From: Streptomyces sp. NBC_00377
Lineage (GTDB): Bacteria > Actinomycetota > Actinomycetes > Streptomycetales > Streptomycetaceae
Direction: 5' to 3'
NCBI RefSeq assembly: GCF_036075115.1
Contig: NZ_CP107958.1
Coordinates: forward strand, 7,812,001-7,876,000
DNA: 64,000 nt
A program made the translations under genes and the position numbers. Shown here piece after piece: positions 23,449 to 32,371 of the stretch (the first letter of the stretch is position 1; the number at the start of each line of letters is the position of its first letter). Under the pieces are notes generated by a model that worked only from the letters and a program-made list of their open reading frames with translations, was not told the origin of the DNA and made no database searches.

Positions 23449-24420
23449 ATGCAGGCATGGCAGGTGCACGAGAACGGCGAGCCGAGCGAGGTGATGCGGC
23501 TCGAGGAGGTGGAGCGGCCCACGCCCGGCGACGGCCAGGTCCTGCTCAGGGTGCGAGCCGCGAACATCAACTTCCCGGACGTGCTGATGGTGCGGGGGCA
23601 CTACCAGGTGCGGCCTCCGCTGCCCTTCACGCCGGGCGTCGAGATCTGCGGCGAGACGGAGGACGGCCGCCGCGTGATCGCCAACCCGGCCCTGCCGTAC
23701 GGCGGATTCGCCGAGTACGCCGTGGCCGACGAGGCCGCTCTGCTGCCCGCCCCCGAGTCGCTGGACGACGCCGAGGCCGCGGCGCTGCACATCGGCTACC
23801 AGACGGGCTGGTTCGGCCTGCACCGCAGGGCGCACCTGGAGGCCGGCGAGACACTGCTCGTCCACGCCGCCGCCGGAGGGGTCGGCAGCGCGGCCGTGCA
23901 GCTGGGCAAGGCTGCGGGCGCCACCGTCATCGGTGTCGTCGGAGGCCCCGAGAAGGCCGCCGTGGCCCGGGCGCTGGGCTGCGACCTCGTCATCGACCGG
24001 CGGGCCGAGGACGTCGTCGGCGCCGTCAAGACGGCCACCGGCGGCCGGGGCGCGGACGTGATCTACGACCCCGTCGGCGGCGAGGCCTACGCCCAGTCCA
24101 CGAAGGTCGTCGCCTTCGAGGGCCGGATCGTGGTCGTCGGCTTCGCGAGCGGGACGATCCCGAATCCCGCGCTGAACCACGCCCTCGTCAAGAACTACTC
24201 GATCCTCGGCCTGCACTGGGGCCTGTACAACACCAAGAACCCGAAGCTGGTCCAGCACTGCCACGAGCGGCTCACCGAGCTGGCCGCCCGGGGCGCGATC
24301 CGGCCGCTGGTGAGTGAGCGCGTACCGCTCGACGGGGCCGCGGCCGCCGTGCAGCGGGTCGGCGACGGCGTCACCACCGGCCGGATCGCCGTCGTACCGC
24401 AGAACGGAGCCGCCGTATGA
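23449..24420 (+). CDS. NADPH:quinone oxidoreductase / zinc-independent alcohol dehydrogenase family protein
   Basis: A 323-aa medium-chain reductase. The N-terminal GroES-like domain has AANINFPDVLMVRG. The Rossmann fold has HAAAGGVGSAAVQLGKAAG, and YDPVGGEAY follows. Zinc ligands are absent, as in QOR/crotonyl-type reductases. It reduces quinones or enoyl compounds with NADPH. Its stop overlaps the first acyl-CoA dehydrogenase start (ATGA), so it belongs to that catabolic operon. GGAGG precedes ATG 23449. Upstream, TTCCCT (23364) and TAGTAT (23388-23393) at 18-bp spacing are a weak promoter candidate. Confidence 0.88.
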   Translation: MQAWQVHENGEPSEVMRLEEVERPTPGDGQVLLRVRAANINFPDVLMVRGHYQVRPPLPFTPGVEICGETEDGRRVIANPALPYGGFAEYAVADEAALLPAPESLDDAEAAALHIGYQTGWFGLHRRAHLEAGETLLVHAAAGGVGSAAVQLGKAAGATVIGVVGGPEKAAVARALGCDLVIDRRAEDVVGAVKTATGGRGADVIYDPVGGEAYAQSTKVVAFEGRIVVVGFASGTIPNPALNHALVKNYSILGLHWGLYNTKNPKLVQHCHERLTELAARGAIRPLVSERVPLDGAAAAVQRVGDGVTTGRIAVVPQNGAAV

Positions 24421-25601
24421 CCGACGCAGCCGAACTGAAGCGCCGCACAGCGGAGTTGCTGGCCGCGCACCCGCCCGCCGCTACCAGCCCCATGGACTTC
24501 CTCAAGGCCCGCTTCGACGCGGGGCTGGCCTGGGTCCACTACCCCGAGGGCCTCGGCGGCCTCGGCGCGCCCCGCTCCCTCCAGGCCGTCGTGGACGCCG
24601 AGCTGGCGGCGGCGGGCGCCCCCGACAACGACCCCCGCCGCCTCGGCATCGGCCTCGGCATGGCCGCGCCGACGATCCTGCGGTACGGCACCGAGGAGCA
24701 GAAGCAGCGGTTCCTGCGCCCCCTCTGGGTCGGCGAGGAGGTCTGGTGCCAGCTGTTCAGCGAGCCCGGCGCCGGCTCCGACCTGGCCGCGCTCGGCACC
24801 CGCGCCGTCCGCGAGGACGGGGGCGACTGGGTCGTCAACGGGCAGAAGGTGTGGACATCCAGTGCCCATGTCGCCCGCTGGGCCATCCTCATCGCCCGCA
24901 CCGACCCCGAGGTGCCCAAGCACGCGGGCATCACCTACTTCCTCTGCGACATGACGGACCCGGGCGTCGAGGTCAGGCCGCTGCGCCAGATCACCGGCGA
25001 GGCCGAGTTCAACGAGGTGTTCCTCACCGACGTCCGCATCCCCGACTCCCGCCGCCTCGGTGACGTCGGTGACGGCTGGCGGGTCGCGCAGACCACGCTG
25101 AACAACGAACGCGTCGCCATCGGCGGCATGCGGCTGCCCCGCGAGGGCGGCATGATCGGCCCGGTCTCGAAGACCTGGCGGGAGCGCCCCGAGCTGCGCA
25201 CCCACGATCTGCACCAGCGGCTGCTGAAACTCTGGGTCGAGGCCGAGGCCGCCCGCCTCACCGGCGAGCGCCTGCGCCAGCAGCTCGTCGCCGGCCAGCC
25301 CGGCTACGAGGGCTCCGGCATGAAGCTCGCCTTCGCCCGGCTCAACCAGGAGATCAGCGGCCTGGAGGTCGAACTCCGCGGCGAGGAAGGCCTGCTGTAC
25401 GACGACTGGACGATGCGCCGCCCGGAACTGGTGGACTTCACCGGCCGGGACGCCGGATACCGCTACCTGCGGTCCAAGGGCAACAGCATCGAGGGCGGGA
25501 CCAGCGAGGTCCTGCTGAACATCGTCGCCGAACGCGTCCTCGGCCTGCCGTCCGAGCCGCGTACCGACAAGGACGTCGCCTGGAAGGACCTCGCCCGATG
25601 A
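24417..25601 (+). CDS. Acyl-CoA dehydrogenase, catalytic-type subunit
   Basis: A 394-aa acyl-CoA dehydrogenase. It has the flavin segments QLFSEPGAGSDLAAL and VNGQKVWTSSAH, and the C-terminal SKGNSIEGGTSEVLLNIVAERVLGLP. The Glu of IEGGTSE is at the catalytic-base position of the bile-acid/steroid-type FadE proteins. It is translationally coupled on both sides (ATGA overlaps) to the quinone oxidoreductase and to a second, non-identical dehydrogenase. That is the gene arrangement of alpha2-beta2 acyl-CoA dehydrogenases acting on bulky (steroid or branched) CoA esters. The actual substrate is unknown. Confidence 0.9.
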   Translation: MTDAAELKRRTAELLAAHPPAATSPMDFLKARFDAGLAWVHYPEGLGGLGAPRSLQAVVDAELAAAGAPDNDPRRLGIGLGMAAPTILRYGTEEQKQRFLRPLWVGEEVWCQLFSEPGAGSDLAALGTRAVREDGGDWVVNGQKVWTSSAHVARWAILIARTDPEVPKHAGITYFLCDMTDPGVEVRPLRQITGEAEFNEVFLTDVRIPDSRRLGDVGDGWRVAQTTLNNERVAIGGMRLPREGGMIGPVSKTWRERPELRTHDLHQRLLKLWVEAEAARLTGERLRQQLVAGQPGYEGSGMKLAFARLNQEISGLEVELRGEEGLLYDDWTMRRPELVDFTGRDAGYRYLRSKGNSIEGGTSEVLLNIVAERVLGLPSEPRTDKDVAWKDLAR

Positions 25602-26680
25602 GCGCACAGCCCGATCTTCTCTACTCCGAGGAGGAGGAGGCGCTGCGCGCCGCCGTCCGCGACCTGCTCGCCGATCACTGCGGCGCGCCCGGGGTCATCG
25701 CGCGTACCGAGTCGGACGCACCGCACGACCTGGCGGCCTGGAAGGCGCTCGGTGACGGCATGGGCCTCGCGGGACTGCTGGTGCCCGAGGAACTGGGCGG
25801 TCAGGGCGCCACCCATCGTGAAGTGGCCGTGGTGCTGGAGGAGTTGGGGCGCGCTGTCGCGCCCGTGCCGTACCTGAGCAGCGCCGTGGTCGCCACGGAG
25901 GCGCTGCTGGCCGTCGGGGACGAGGAACTGCTCGGGCGGCTGGCTTCGGGGCGGACCATCGGTGTCCTGGCGGTCGGGCTGCACACCGCACCGGGAGCCG
26001 CCGTCAAGCCGGTGCACGTCGAAGGCGGCCTGCTCGGGGGCGAGTTGGCCGGTATCGCGGACGCCGCTGTCGCCGACGTACTGCTCGTCCCCGCCGACGA
26101 CGGCGGCCTGTACGCGGTGGACGCCTCGGCCGTCACCGTCACCCCGCAGGTGTCCTTCGACCTCACCCGTCCGCTCGCGACGCTCACCCTCGCCGGCGCT
26201 CCCGGCCGCCGCCTCGGCGACGCCGAACCCGCCGTCCGCCGGGCCCTGCGGGCCGGTGCCGGACTGCTGGCGTCCGAACAGCTCGGGCTCGCGGACTGGG
26301 CGTTGACCGAGACCGTGCGCTACCTGAAGGAGCGCAAGCAGTTCAACCGGCCCGTCGGCGGCTTCCAGGCGATCAAGCACCGGCTGGCGCAGCTGTGGCT
26401 GGAGGTCGTCAACCTGCGGGCCGTGGCCCGGGGTGCGGCCGACGCGCTGGTGAGCGGTGAGGACGTCGACATCGCGGTGGCCGTCGCCCAGGCCTACGCG
26501 GCAGGGGTCGCCGTCCACGCCGCCGAGGAGGCGCTGCAACTGCACGCCGGGATCGGCATGACCTGGGAACACCCGATCCACCTCAACCTCAAGCGGGCCA
26601 AGGCCGACTCGATCGCCTACGGCACCGCGGGCGCCCACCGCGCCGCCGTGGCCGAACTCGTCGACCTGCCCGCCCCCTGA
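25598..26680 (+). CDS. Acyl-CoA dehydrogenase-like partner subunit lacking the catalytic motif
   Basis: A 360-aa divergent acyl-CoA dehydrogenase. The N-terminal helical domain (LYSEEEEALRAAVRDLLADH) and GLAGLLVPEELGGQGATHRE are recognisable. The C-terminal segment GIGMTWEHPIHLNLKRAKA replaces the usual EGTSE-containing active site, so no catalytic Glu is visible. In Mycobacterium the FadE26/27 and FadE28/29 type enzymes pair a full subunit with such a partner to build one FAD site at the interface. This gene fits that role. The start overlaps the preceding stop (ATGA), and the operon ends with a strong terminator. Confidence 0.87.
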   Translation: MSAQPDLLYSEEEEALRAAVRDLLADHCGAPGVIARTESDAPHDLAAWKALGDGMGLAGLLVPEELGGQGATHREVAVVLEELGRAVAPVPYLSSAVVATEALLAVGDEELLGRLASGRTIGVLAVGLHTAPGAAVKPVHVEGGLLGGELAGIADAAVADVLLVPADDGGLYAVDASAVTVTPQVSFDLTRPLATLTLAGAPGRRLGDAEPAVRRALRAGAGLLASEQLGLADWALTETVRYLKERKQFNRPVGGFQAIKHRLAQLWLEVVNLRAVARGAADALVSGEDVDIAVAVAQAYAAGVAVHAAEEALQLHAGIGMTWEHPIHLNLKRAKADSIAYGTAGAHRAAVAELVDLPAP

Positions 26681-26693
26681 CCGTCACCAGGTG

Positions 26694-26722
26694 AAGCCCG
26701 CCCCACCCGGGGCGGGCTTTTT
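26694..26722 (+). terminator. Rho-independent terminator of the acyl-CoA dehydrogenase operon
   Basis: AAGCCCGCCCC (26694-26704), loop ACCC, then the perfect complement (26709-26719), then T residues to 26722. It begins 14 nt after the stop codon. It is the clearest canonical terminator in the window. Confidence 0.88.
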
Positions 26723-26851
26723 CATGCGTGTGGCCGGAAGGAGTGAACAGGCGGCGGCGGTCCGGCCAACTCCCGTCACGCACAGCTTCTTCGGCCTTCG
26801 GACAGCCCATACTCCCTGTGGTCCCGGCCCGCCCCACAGGGAGGAACAGAC

Positions 26852-27712
26852 ATGGCCCCCGTCACCCGCCGCAGCGTTCTCACCGGCCTAGGCGCCACCA
26901 CGGCCGCAGTGCTCGCACCGCCGGCCGGCAGCGCGTTCGCCGACGGTCGCGAGCACGGCCCCCGCCCTCTGTGGCGCGCCCACGCCCACAACGACTACGA
27001 GCACCCCCGCCCCCTGCTCGACGCCCTCGACCACCGCTTCGGCAGCGTCGAGGCCCACATCTTCCTCGTCGACGGCGAACTGCTCGTCGCCCACTCCGCG
27101 GACGAACTCGACCCCGCACGCACCCTGGAGTCCCTCTACCTCGCCCCGCTCGCCGCCCGCGTGAGGGCCGAACGCGGTTCCGTGTACCGGGGGCACCGGC
27201 GGCCGCTGCAACTGCTCATCGACATCAAGACCGAGGGCTCCTCGACCTACCTCGCACTCGACCGTCGACTCGAGCGCTACAAGGACCTGTTCACGACCTA
27301 CGCCCACGGCCGCGTCCACTCCGGTCCGGTCACCGCCGTCGTCTCCGGCGACCGGGCGGCCCGCACGCCCATGGAGGCGCAGCGCGTGCGCCGGGCCTTC
27401 TACGACGGCAGGCTCACCGACCTCGGTACCTCGAAGGCGTCGTTCACCTCGCTGATCAGCGACAACTGGCCGCTCAACTTCACCTGGTCGGGCGTCGGAG
27501 CCTTCCCCGAAGCGGAACGGCGCAAGCTGCGGGATGCCGTGCGGGCGGCGCATGCCCGGGGGCAGCGGGTGAGGTTCTGGGCGACGCCCGACCTCGCGGG
27601 CCCCGCCCGGGACGCGGTGTGGGCCGAACTCCTCGCCGCCGGGGTCGATCACCTCAACACCGACGACCTGGCCGGGCTGGAGGCCTTCCTGGACGCCCAC
27701 CGGACGGCGTAG
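26852..27712 (+). CDS. Exported phosphodiesterase (PI-PLC/GDPD-like, TIM barrel)
   Basis: A 286-aa protein with a Tat signal peptide (twin Arg in TRRSVLTGLG, residues 5-14, cleavage near residue 31). The mature part opens with WRAHAHNDYEHPRPL, and SVEAHIFLVDGELLVAHS, LLIDIKTEG and a C-terminal HLNTDDLAGLEAFL follow. This is the pattern of the glycerophosphodiesterase/PI-PLC superfamily branch that includes Aim6-like proteins. It probably cleaves a phosphodiester outside the cell. GGGAGGA precedes the ATG. It stands alone after the terminator. Confidence 0.82.
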   Translation: MAPVTRRSVLTGLGATTAAVLAPPAGSAFADGREHGPRPLWRAHAHNDYEHPRPLLDALDHRFGSVEAHIFLVDGELLVAHSADELDPARTLESLYLAPLAARVRAERGSVYRGHRRPLQLLIDIKTEGSSTYLALDRRLERYKDLFTTYAHGRVHSGPVTAVVSGDRAARTPMEAQRVRRAFYDGRLTDLGTSKASFTSLISDNWPLNFTWSGVGAFPEAERRKLRDAVRAAHARGQRVRFWATPDLAGPARDAVWAELLAAGVDHLNTDDLAGLEAFLDAHRTA

Positions 27713-27852
27713 ACGCCTCGTCGGGCCACCTCCGTCCGCACTCCTTCCGACACCACTCGTTCGGCGGACGGATCAGCCGCCCGGACGAACCCCTCCTTAC
27801 GCGACACTTACGGCCGAACAGTGTGTCAAGGGACGTGCGGAGGAGGTTGACG

Positions 27853-28047
27853 GTGGCCATTTCGATTTCCGCGGTGCTGTTGCTGCTGGTCCTGGCGGTG
27901 ATCTTCATGCGCAACGGCGGACTGAAGGTCTCGCACGGGCTCGTCTGCCTGCTGCTCGGGTTCCTCCTGGCCGGCACCAACATCGCTCCCAGCATCCAAA
28001 GTGGCCTCACGGCGACGGCCGACATCGTCGGCGGGCTCCGGCCGTGA
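27853..28047 (+). CDS. Small two-helix membrane protein
   Basis: A 64-aa protein with two hydrophobic segments (AISISAVLLLLVLAVIFM and SHGLVCLLLGFLLAGTNIA) joined by RNGGLKV. Proteins of this layout are common next to conjugation genes in Streptomyces plasmids and also occur alone on chromosomes. No such genes are nearby. The start is GTG 27853, with GGAGGAGG ending 7 nt upstream. It lies in the 367-bp gap between the phosphodiesterase and the phosphodiester glycosidase gene, which otherwise holds nothing I recognise. Confidence 0.68.
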   Translation: MAISISAVLLLLVLAVIFMRNGGLKVSHGLVCLLLGFLLAGTNIAPSIQSGLTATADIVGGLRP

Positions 28048-28079
28048 GGCGGCTGCGGGGCCGCCCATGACCCGGGCGG

Positions 28080-29309
28080 CTACCGGGTGAAGACTCCGAT
28101 GCCGTTCGACACCGGGCGCTCGGACCCGTCGGACGGGTGGTTGCGGACCGTCACCCCGGCCGAGCCCGGGGGGCGGGCCACCAGGGTCGAGGAGCCGCCG
28201 CCGTCCAGGCTGAAGCCCTCGCTCGCGCCGAGGTTCTTCAGGGCGGTGGCGACCTCGGCGATGGTCAGGCCCCTGCGGTACGTGGTCGCACCGTCCAGCG
28301 AGAACAGGAACACCCGCTTCCCGCCGCTCGCGATGCCGACGGCCGTGCGCACGGCCGGCACCGAGTCGTCCAGACCGGCCCGCGGTCGGGCGCCCGACAG
28401 GATCGGGTAGCCGCCGACGGCGAAGCCGTACGCCCGGCCGGCCGCGGACGTGAGCCCGTAACGCACCGTCACCGGCTGGTCCCTGACGAGCTGCTGGAGG
28501 CGCTGGGCGCCCGCCTCGCGCCCGACGAGAACCGTCGTGCCCACCGCGATGCTTCCGCGCCCCGGTGCGGTCGACGCCGACACGACCCGGCCGCTCCTCA
28601 GCGTCACCTCGTAGGTGCGGGTACTGCACGGCGCGGCCCGTTCGGTGTCCGTGCCGCAGGTGGCCCGCCGGCGGGAGACGCTGCCCCAGTCCGAGGTGAA
28701 CGCGCCGACGGAGTTCTCCGGCAGCGCGTACTGGTTGACGCCGCCCAGCGGCAGCTGTCGTCCCAGAGTGCTGTAGGTGCCGTTGAGGGTCAGGGTGTCC
28801 AGCCGGGCCCTGCCGTCGGTGCCGACACCGACCACGGCCCCGGTGCCGGTGCCCGGTGGCAGGGCGGGACCGAACCGCTGGGCGTTCGGGACCGCGCCCT
28901 TGAGCACCCTCCCGTCCGCGATCGCCGGCCCCACGCTCGCCCCGGTCGCCGCGACGCCCGGGTGCTGCGTCTCGCTGATGTCGAAGAAGTCCCCGTTGAT
29001 GCCGGCGACGGCCTTCTGGCTGTTCGCCAGCGAGGAGACGGCCGCACGGGACGCGACGGCTCCCGGGTACAGAAGCCCCAGCCTTACACGGGTGTTGGCG
29101 AGATCGACGCTGAGCACGTGCGCGTGCGCCGTCCCGGCGGCCGCCCTGAGGTCGTACTGCCGGTAGGTCACGCCCGCCGCCACGGTGGTCCAGGTCGCGG
29201 CGGGGCCCGGGGCCGCCACCGCCGGCGTCGCACCGGCCAGCGTGCCCACTGCGACGAGCAGCGTGACGGCCGTGTTGCGCGCCCCGGACCGTTTCTGATG
29301 TCGTGTCAC
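28080..29309 (-). CDS. Exported phosphodiester glycosidase-domain protein (NAGPA family)
   Basis: A 409-aa protein with a signal peptide (basic KRSGARNT, then a hydrophobic stretch ending near AVAAPGP at about residue 30). The catalytic NAGPA domain (PF09992) is recognised from AVAGINGDFFDISET, GFAVGGYPILSG, VFLFSLDGAT and EGFSLDGGGSSTLV. Family members cleave phosphodiester-linked sugars; bacterial relatives act on exopolysaccharide or wall polymers. Two Cys in RATCGTD and APCSTRT may form a disulfide. GTG 29309 was chosen because a G-rich site lies upstream; longer frames continue into the intergenic region without a start signal. Confidence 0.87.
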   Translation of the reverse strand: MTRHQKRSGARNTAVTLLVAVGTLAGATPAVAAPGPAATWTTVAAGVTYRQYDLRAAAGTAHAHVLSVDLANTRVRLGLLYPGAVASRAAVSSLANSQKAVAGINGDFFDISETQHPGVAATGASVGPAIADGRVLKGAVPNAQRFGPALPPGTGTGAVVGVGTDGRARLDTLTLNGTYSTLGRQLPLGGVNQYALPENSVGAFTSDWGSVSRRRATCGTDTERAAPCSTRTYEVTLRSGRVVSASTAPGRGSIAVGTTVLVGREAGAQRLQQLVRDQPVTVRYGLTSAAGRAYGFAVGGYPILSGARPRAGLDDSVPAVRTAVGIASGGKRVFLFSLDGATTYRRGLTIAEVATALKNLGASEGFSLDGGGSSTLVARPPGSAGVTVRNHPSDGSERPVSNGIGVFTR

Positions 29310-29563
29310 AGACCCCCCTGGGTGATTTCCGGCCGCAACTTTCTCATGAGCTGCGGTGGCCACCGCCAGGGGAACGGGTGGGAGGATCACGGGAATGGGT
29401 GATGAAATACCCGATTTCCGGTGATTCGCGCCGCAGTTCAGTCGCCCCACCGGGCCATCCGTGCTATTCGCGTGCGCTAAGTAGTGGTAGGCGGTGCGGT
29501 GCGCCGTCGCGGGGACGCCGTCCGGGCGGCCCCGGCGGCCGCTCGGACGAGGGCATCGTGGGC

Positions 29564-30757
29564 TCAGCCGCCGGCGCCGCCCGTGCGGTCGTCGTACGGG
29601 GTGAAGTGGGCCGGGGCGTGGTCGATCGGCAGGTCCGGTCGCCAGACGGTGAGGGACTGGGCGCTGCACACGAACAGGGACGGCGGCAGGTGGTCCAGGG
29701 AGTACCAGCGCCAGTCGCCGACGCTCTCGCCGGGCTGGTCGGCCGGTTCGCCCTCCCAGTCGGTGACGACGGCGCCGACGGTCATCCGCACGACACCCTC
29801 GACCCGGTCGAGGAGGGTGCCCAGCAGCCGTACCCTCGACGGGTCCGCCCGCAGCCCGGTCTCCTCCCGCAGCTCCCGCACGACCGTCTCCCGCAGTGAC
29901 TCCCCGGGCTCCACCGTGCCTCCCGGCAGCTCCCAGGTGCCTCGGCGGTGACGGCCCAGCAGGAGCCCACGGGGGCCGTGCAGGATGGCGCCGACGCCGA
30001 TCGCCGCGTGCGCGACGGGCGGGCGCCCGCTGCGGGGGCGTGCGGAGACGCGCAGGGGGCGCCGGGCTCGCAGGACACGGTAGGCGGCGGGGTTGCCGGG
30101 GTCGGGCGAGGTCACCGGCACCACGTCCTCCACACGCAGCCCGTGGTCGGTGAGCAGGGCTTCCCACACCTCGGTGGTGGGCACCCACATCCGCACCGTC
30201 GCCGCGCCGCCGCCCGCGAACCGCAGGGTCTCCGGGCGGGCCACCAGCTCCGAAGTCGGCCCCTCACCCGACGAGTTGGTGTGCAGGACGGAGAAGCACA
30301 GCGTCCCGCCCGGCTTCAGCGCGGTCGCCAGGGCGGGAAACAGCCGCCGTGGGTCGACGTACGGGACGGCGTTGACGGAGTAGATCACGTCGTACGGCCG
30401 CGCCGCCCGCAGATGTTCGACGGCGTCGGCGTGCAGCAGCCGCAGCCCGGGCAGCGCCCCGTACCGGTCCCGGGCCCGCTCGATCTGGCCCGGCGCGAGA
30501 TCGACGGCGTCGACGGTGGCGCCGTACGCGCGGACGAGCCGGGCCGCGTGCCGCGCCGGTCCGCAGCCGAGGTCCAGGACCCGCCGGCCCGTCAGCTCTC
30601 CGAGGAACGCCTCGTCCGGCCCCGCGCCCGGGAACCCCCAGTCGATCCGCTCCGCCTGCGCGAGCACGGTGCCGCGCCGCAGATGGTGGGTGGCATAGGC
30701 CTGCCAGGCTTCGGCGTTGACGGACTCCGGGCCGTCGGGGGCGGGGGGAAGGGGCAT
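29564..30757 (-). CDS. SAM-dependent methyltransferase fused to a Nudix hydrolase
   Basis: A 397-aa fusion. Residues 50-235 form a class I methyltransferase (motif I VLDLGCGPARH at 60-70, acidic motif DAVDLAPG, motif III LKPGGTL). Residues 245-397 form a Nudix domain with a complete box from Gly280 to Leu302 (Glu286, Arg294-Glu295, Glu298-Glu299). A short Arg/Pro linker joins them. The combination suggests a methyl transfer coupled to removal of a nucleotide diphosphate, or house-cleaning of a modified nucleotide. The substrate is unknown. GGAGG precedes ATG 30757. The 254-bp region downstream holds two imperfect copies of a GATTTCCGG-containing segment and no gene. Confidence 0.83.
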   Translation of the reverse strand: MPLPPAPDGPESVNAEAWQAYATHHLRRGTVLAQAERIDWGFPGAGPDEAFLGELTGRRVLDLGCGPARHAARLVRAYGATVDAVDLAPGQIERARDRYGALPGLRLLHADAVEHLRAARPYDVIYSVNAVPYVDPRRLFPALATALKPGGTLCFSVLHTNSSGEGPTSELVARPETLRFAGGGAATVRMWVPTTEVWEALLTDHGLRVEDVVPVTSPDPGNPAAYRVLRARRPLRVSARPRSGRPPVAHAAIGVGAILHGPRGLLLGRHRRGTWELPGGTVEPGESLRETVVRELREETGLRADPSRVRLLGTLLDRVEGVVRMTVGAVVTDWEGEPADQPGESVGDWRWYSLDHLPPSLFVCSAQSLTVWRPDLPIDHAPAHFTPYDDRTGGAGG

Positions 30758-30884
30758 GGGCGGGCCTCCACAGGGCGGCGGTCGGTGCTCACCGGGCCAG
30801 GCGATTCTTACCGGACCCGGCGCCGGGCAATCGCGGCCCTCCGACTCCCGCACTCCGGCGGCCCCGCGCCGGGCGGCGGTCCGC

Positions 30885-31334
30885 TCAGTGCACGGGGTGC
30901 TTGCTGAGGATGGACACCCGGTTGAAGGCGTTGATGGTGACGGCCACCCAGATCACCGCCGATATCTGGTCCTCGGTGAGAACCGTGAGGGCGTCGGCGT
31001 ACGCGCTCTCCTGCGCGGCGGCGTCGGACGGCACGGTGGTCGCCTCGGCCAGCGCCAGGGCGGCGCACTCCAGGGGAGTGAAGAGGTCGGTGTCCCGCCA
31101 GGCCGCGAGGACGCCCAGCCGCCGGGTGTCCTCGCCCGCCCGCAGGGCCGCCCTCGTGTGCACGTCGAGGCAGAACGCGCAGCCGTTGAGCTGTGAGACG
31201 CGCAGGTTGACCAGTTCGACGACGGTGCGCTCCAGGCCCGCGTCGGCGGCGGTCGCCCGTACGGCCTCGGATGTCTGGACCAGCGCGTGGTAGGCCTTGG
31301 GGCTCTGCTTGTCTATGAAGATCCGTCGAGTCAT
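30885..31334 (-). CDS. AhpD-like alkylhydroperoxidase / carboxymuconolactone decarboxylase family protein
   Basis: A 149-aa CMD-family protein. The AhpD-type redox motif lies in LNGCAFCLDVHTR, with Cys52, Cys55 and His59. This indicates thiol-dependent peroxidase activity rather than decarboxylation. The helix-rich C-terminus (EDQISAVIWVAVTINAFNR) matches the family. It diverges from a pirin gene across 55 bp. The AT-rich start region (GGTTTGATATTCAACTATG) has no clear ribosome binding site and may be leaderless or weakly translated. A redox-stress role shared with pirin is likely. Confidence 0.88.
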   Translation of the reverse strand: MTRRIFIDKQSPKAYHALVQTSEAVRATAADAGLERTVVELVNLRVSQLNGCAFCLDVHTRAALRAGEDTRRLGVLAAWRDTDLFTPLECAALALAEATTVPSDAAAQESAYADALTVLTEDQISAVIWVAVTINAFNRVSILSKHPVH

Positions 31335-31389
31335 AGTTGAATATCAAACCATTCATGGGTCGGAATTGCAGGAACGAGAGGTGCCCACG

Positions 31390-32337
31390 GTGAGCAAGGT
31401 CGAGGTACTCACGCCGAGAGACGTCCCGCTGGGCGGTCCCCGGGCGATGACCGTACGACGGACGCTGCCGCAGCGTACGCGCAGCCTCATCGGCGCGTGG
31501 TGCTTCGCCGACCACTACGGCCCCGACGACGTCGCCGACACCGGCGGCATGGACGTGGCCCCGCATCCCCACATCGGTCTGCAGACGGTGAGCTGGCTGT
31601 TCACCGGCGAGATCGAGCACCGGGACAGCCTCGGCAGCCACGCCTTCGTCCGCCCCGGCGAGCTCAACCTGATGACCGGCGGGCACGGCATCGCCCACAC
31701 GGAGGTCTCCACCCCGGACACCACCGTCCTGCACGGCGTCCAGCTCTGGGTGGCCCTCCCGGACGCCCACCGCGACGCGCCGCGGGACTTCCAGCACCAC
31801 GCCCCCGCCCCGGTGGACCTGCGCGGCGCCGAGATCAGGGTCTTCCTGGGCTCCCTCGCCGGGTCCGCCTCCCCGGTCCGCACCTTCACCCCGCTGCTCG
31901 GCGCCGAACTCGTCCTGCGGCCGGGCGCGGAGGTCAGCCTCGCCGTCGACCCCGCCTTCGAGCACGGCCTGCTCGTCGACACCGGCGAGCTGCGCTTCGC
32001 CGGCACCGTCCTGCGCCGCGCGGAACTCGGATACCTGGAACCCGGCTTCGGCCACCTCACCCTGACCAACGACTCGGACACCGACCCGGCCCGCGCGATC
32101 CTGCTCGGCGGCCCGCCGTTCGAGGAGGAGATCGTCATGTGGTGGAACTTCATCGGGCGCAGCCATGCGGACGTGGCGCGGGCCCGGGAGGACTGGACGG
32201 CGGAGCTCGCGCGGCCGGCGGGGCAACAGGGCCTGGGCAAACCCCGGTTCGGCGAGGTCGAGGGATACGACGGGGAGCCGCTGCCGGCCCCCGAACTGCC
32301 GTCGGTGCCGTTGCGGGCGCGAGGCAGGGCGCGCTGA
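31390..32337 (+). CDS. Pirin-family protein
   Basis: A 315-aa bicupin pirin. The N-terminal cupin has the metal ligands in HPHIGLQTVSWLFTGEIEH (His-x-His, His, with Glu further on) and GGHGIAHTE. The C-terminal cupin is more divergent and keeps the usual PPFEEEIVMWWNFIGRS signature. Bacterial pirins act as quercetinases or as iron-dependent modulators of enzymes. It diverges from the AhpD-like gene. I start at GTG 31390 (VSKVEVLTPRDVPLGG), which matches the usual pirin N-terminus; the GTG at 31381 adds three residues and cannot be excluded. Confidence 0.88.
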   Translation: MSKVEVLTPRDVPLGGPRAMTVRRTLPQRTRSLIGAWCFADHYGPDDVADTGGMDVAPHPHIGLQTVSWLFTGEIEHRDSLGSHAFVRPGELNLMTGGHGIAHTEVSTPDTTVLHGVQLWVALPDAHRDAPRDFQHHAPAPVDLRGAEIRVFLGSLAGSASPVRTFTPLLGAELVLRPGAEVSLAVDPAFEHGLLVDTGELRFAGTVLRRAELGYLEPGFGHLTLTNDSDTDPARAILLGGPPFEEEIVMWWNFIGRSHADVARAREDWTAELARPAGQQGLGKPRFGEVEGYDGEPLPAPELPSVPLRARGRAR

Positions 32338-32371
32338 CCCGCGGTCTCGGCAAGGCTCTCGCACCCGCCGC

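Noticed and set aside
27853..28047. Plasmid or integrative-element remnant suggested by the small two-helix protein
   Set aside because: Similar proteins occur beside tra genes, but no integrase, replication, att or tra sequence is present nearby.
29310..30188. N-terminal extension of the phosphodiester glycosidase
   Set aside because: The frame stays open far upstream, but the extension runs antisense-like through the Nudix fusion gene. A signal peptide begins right at GTG 29309.
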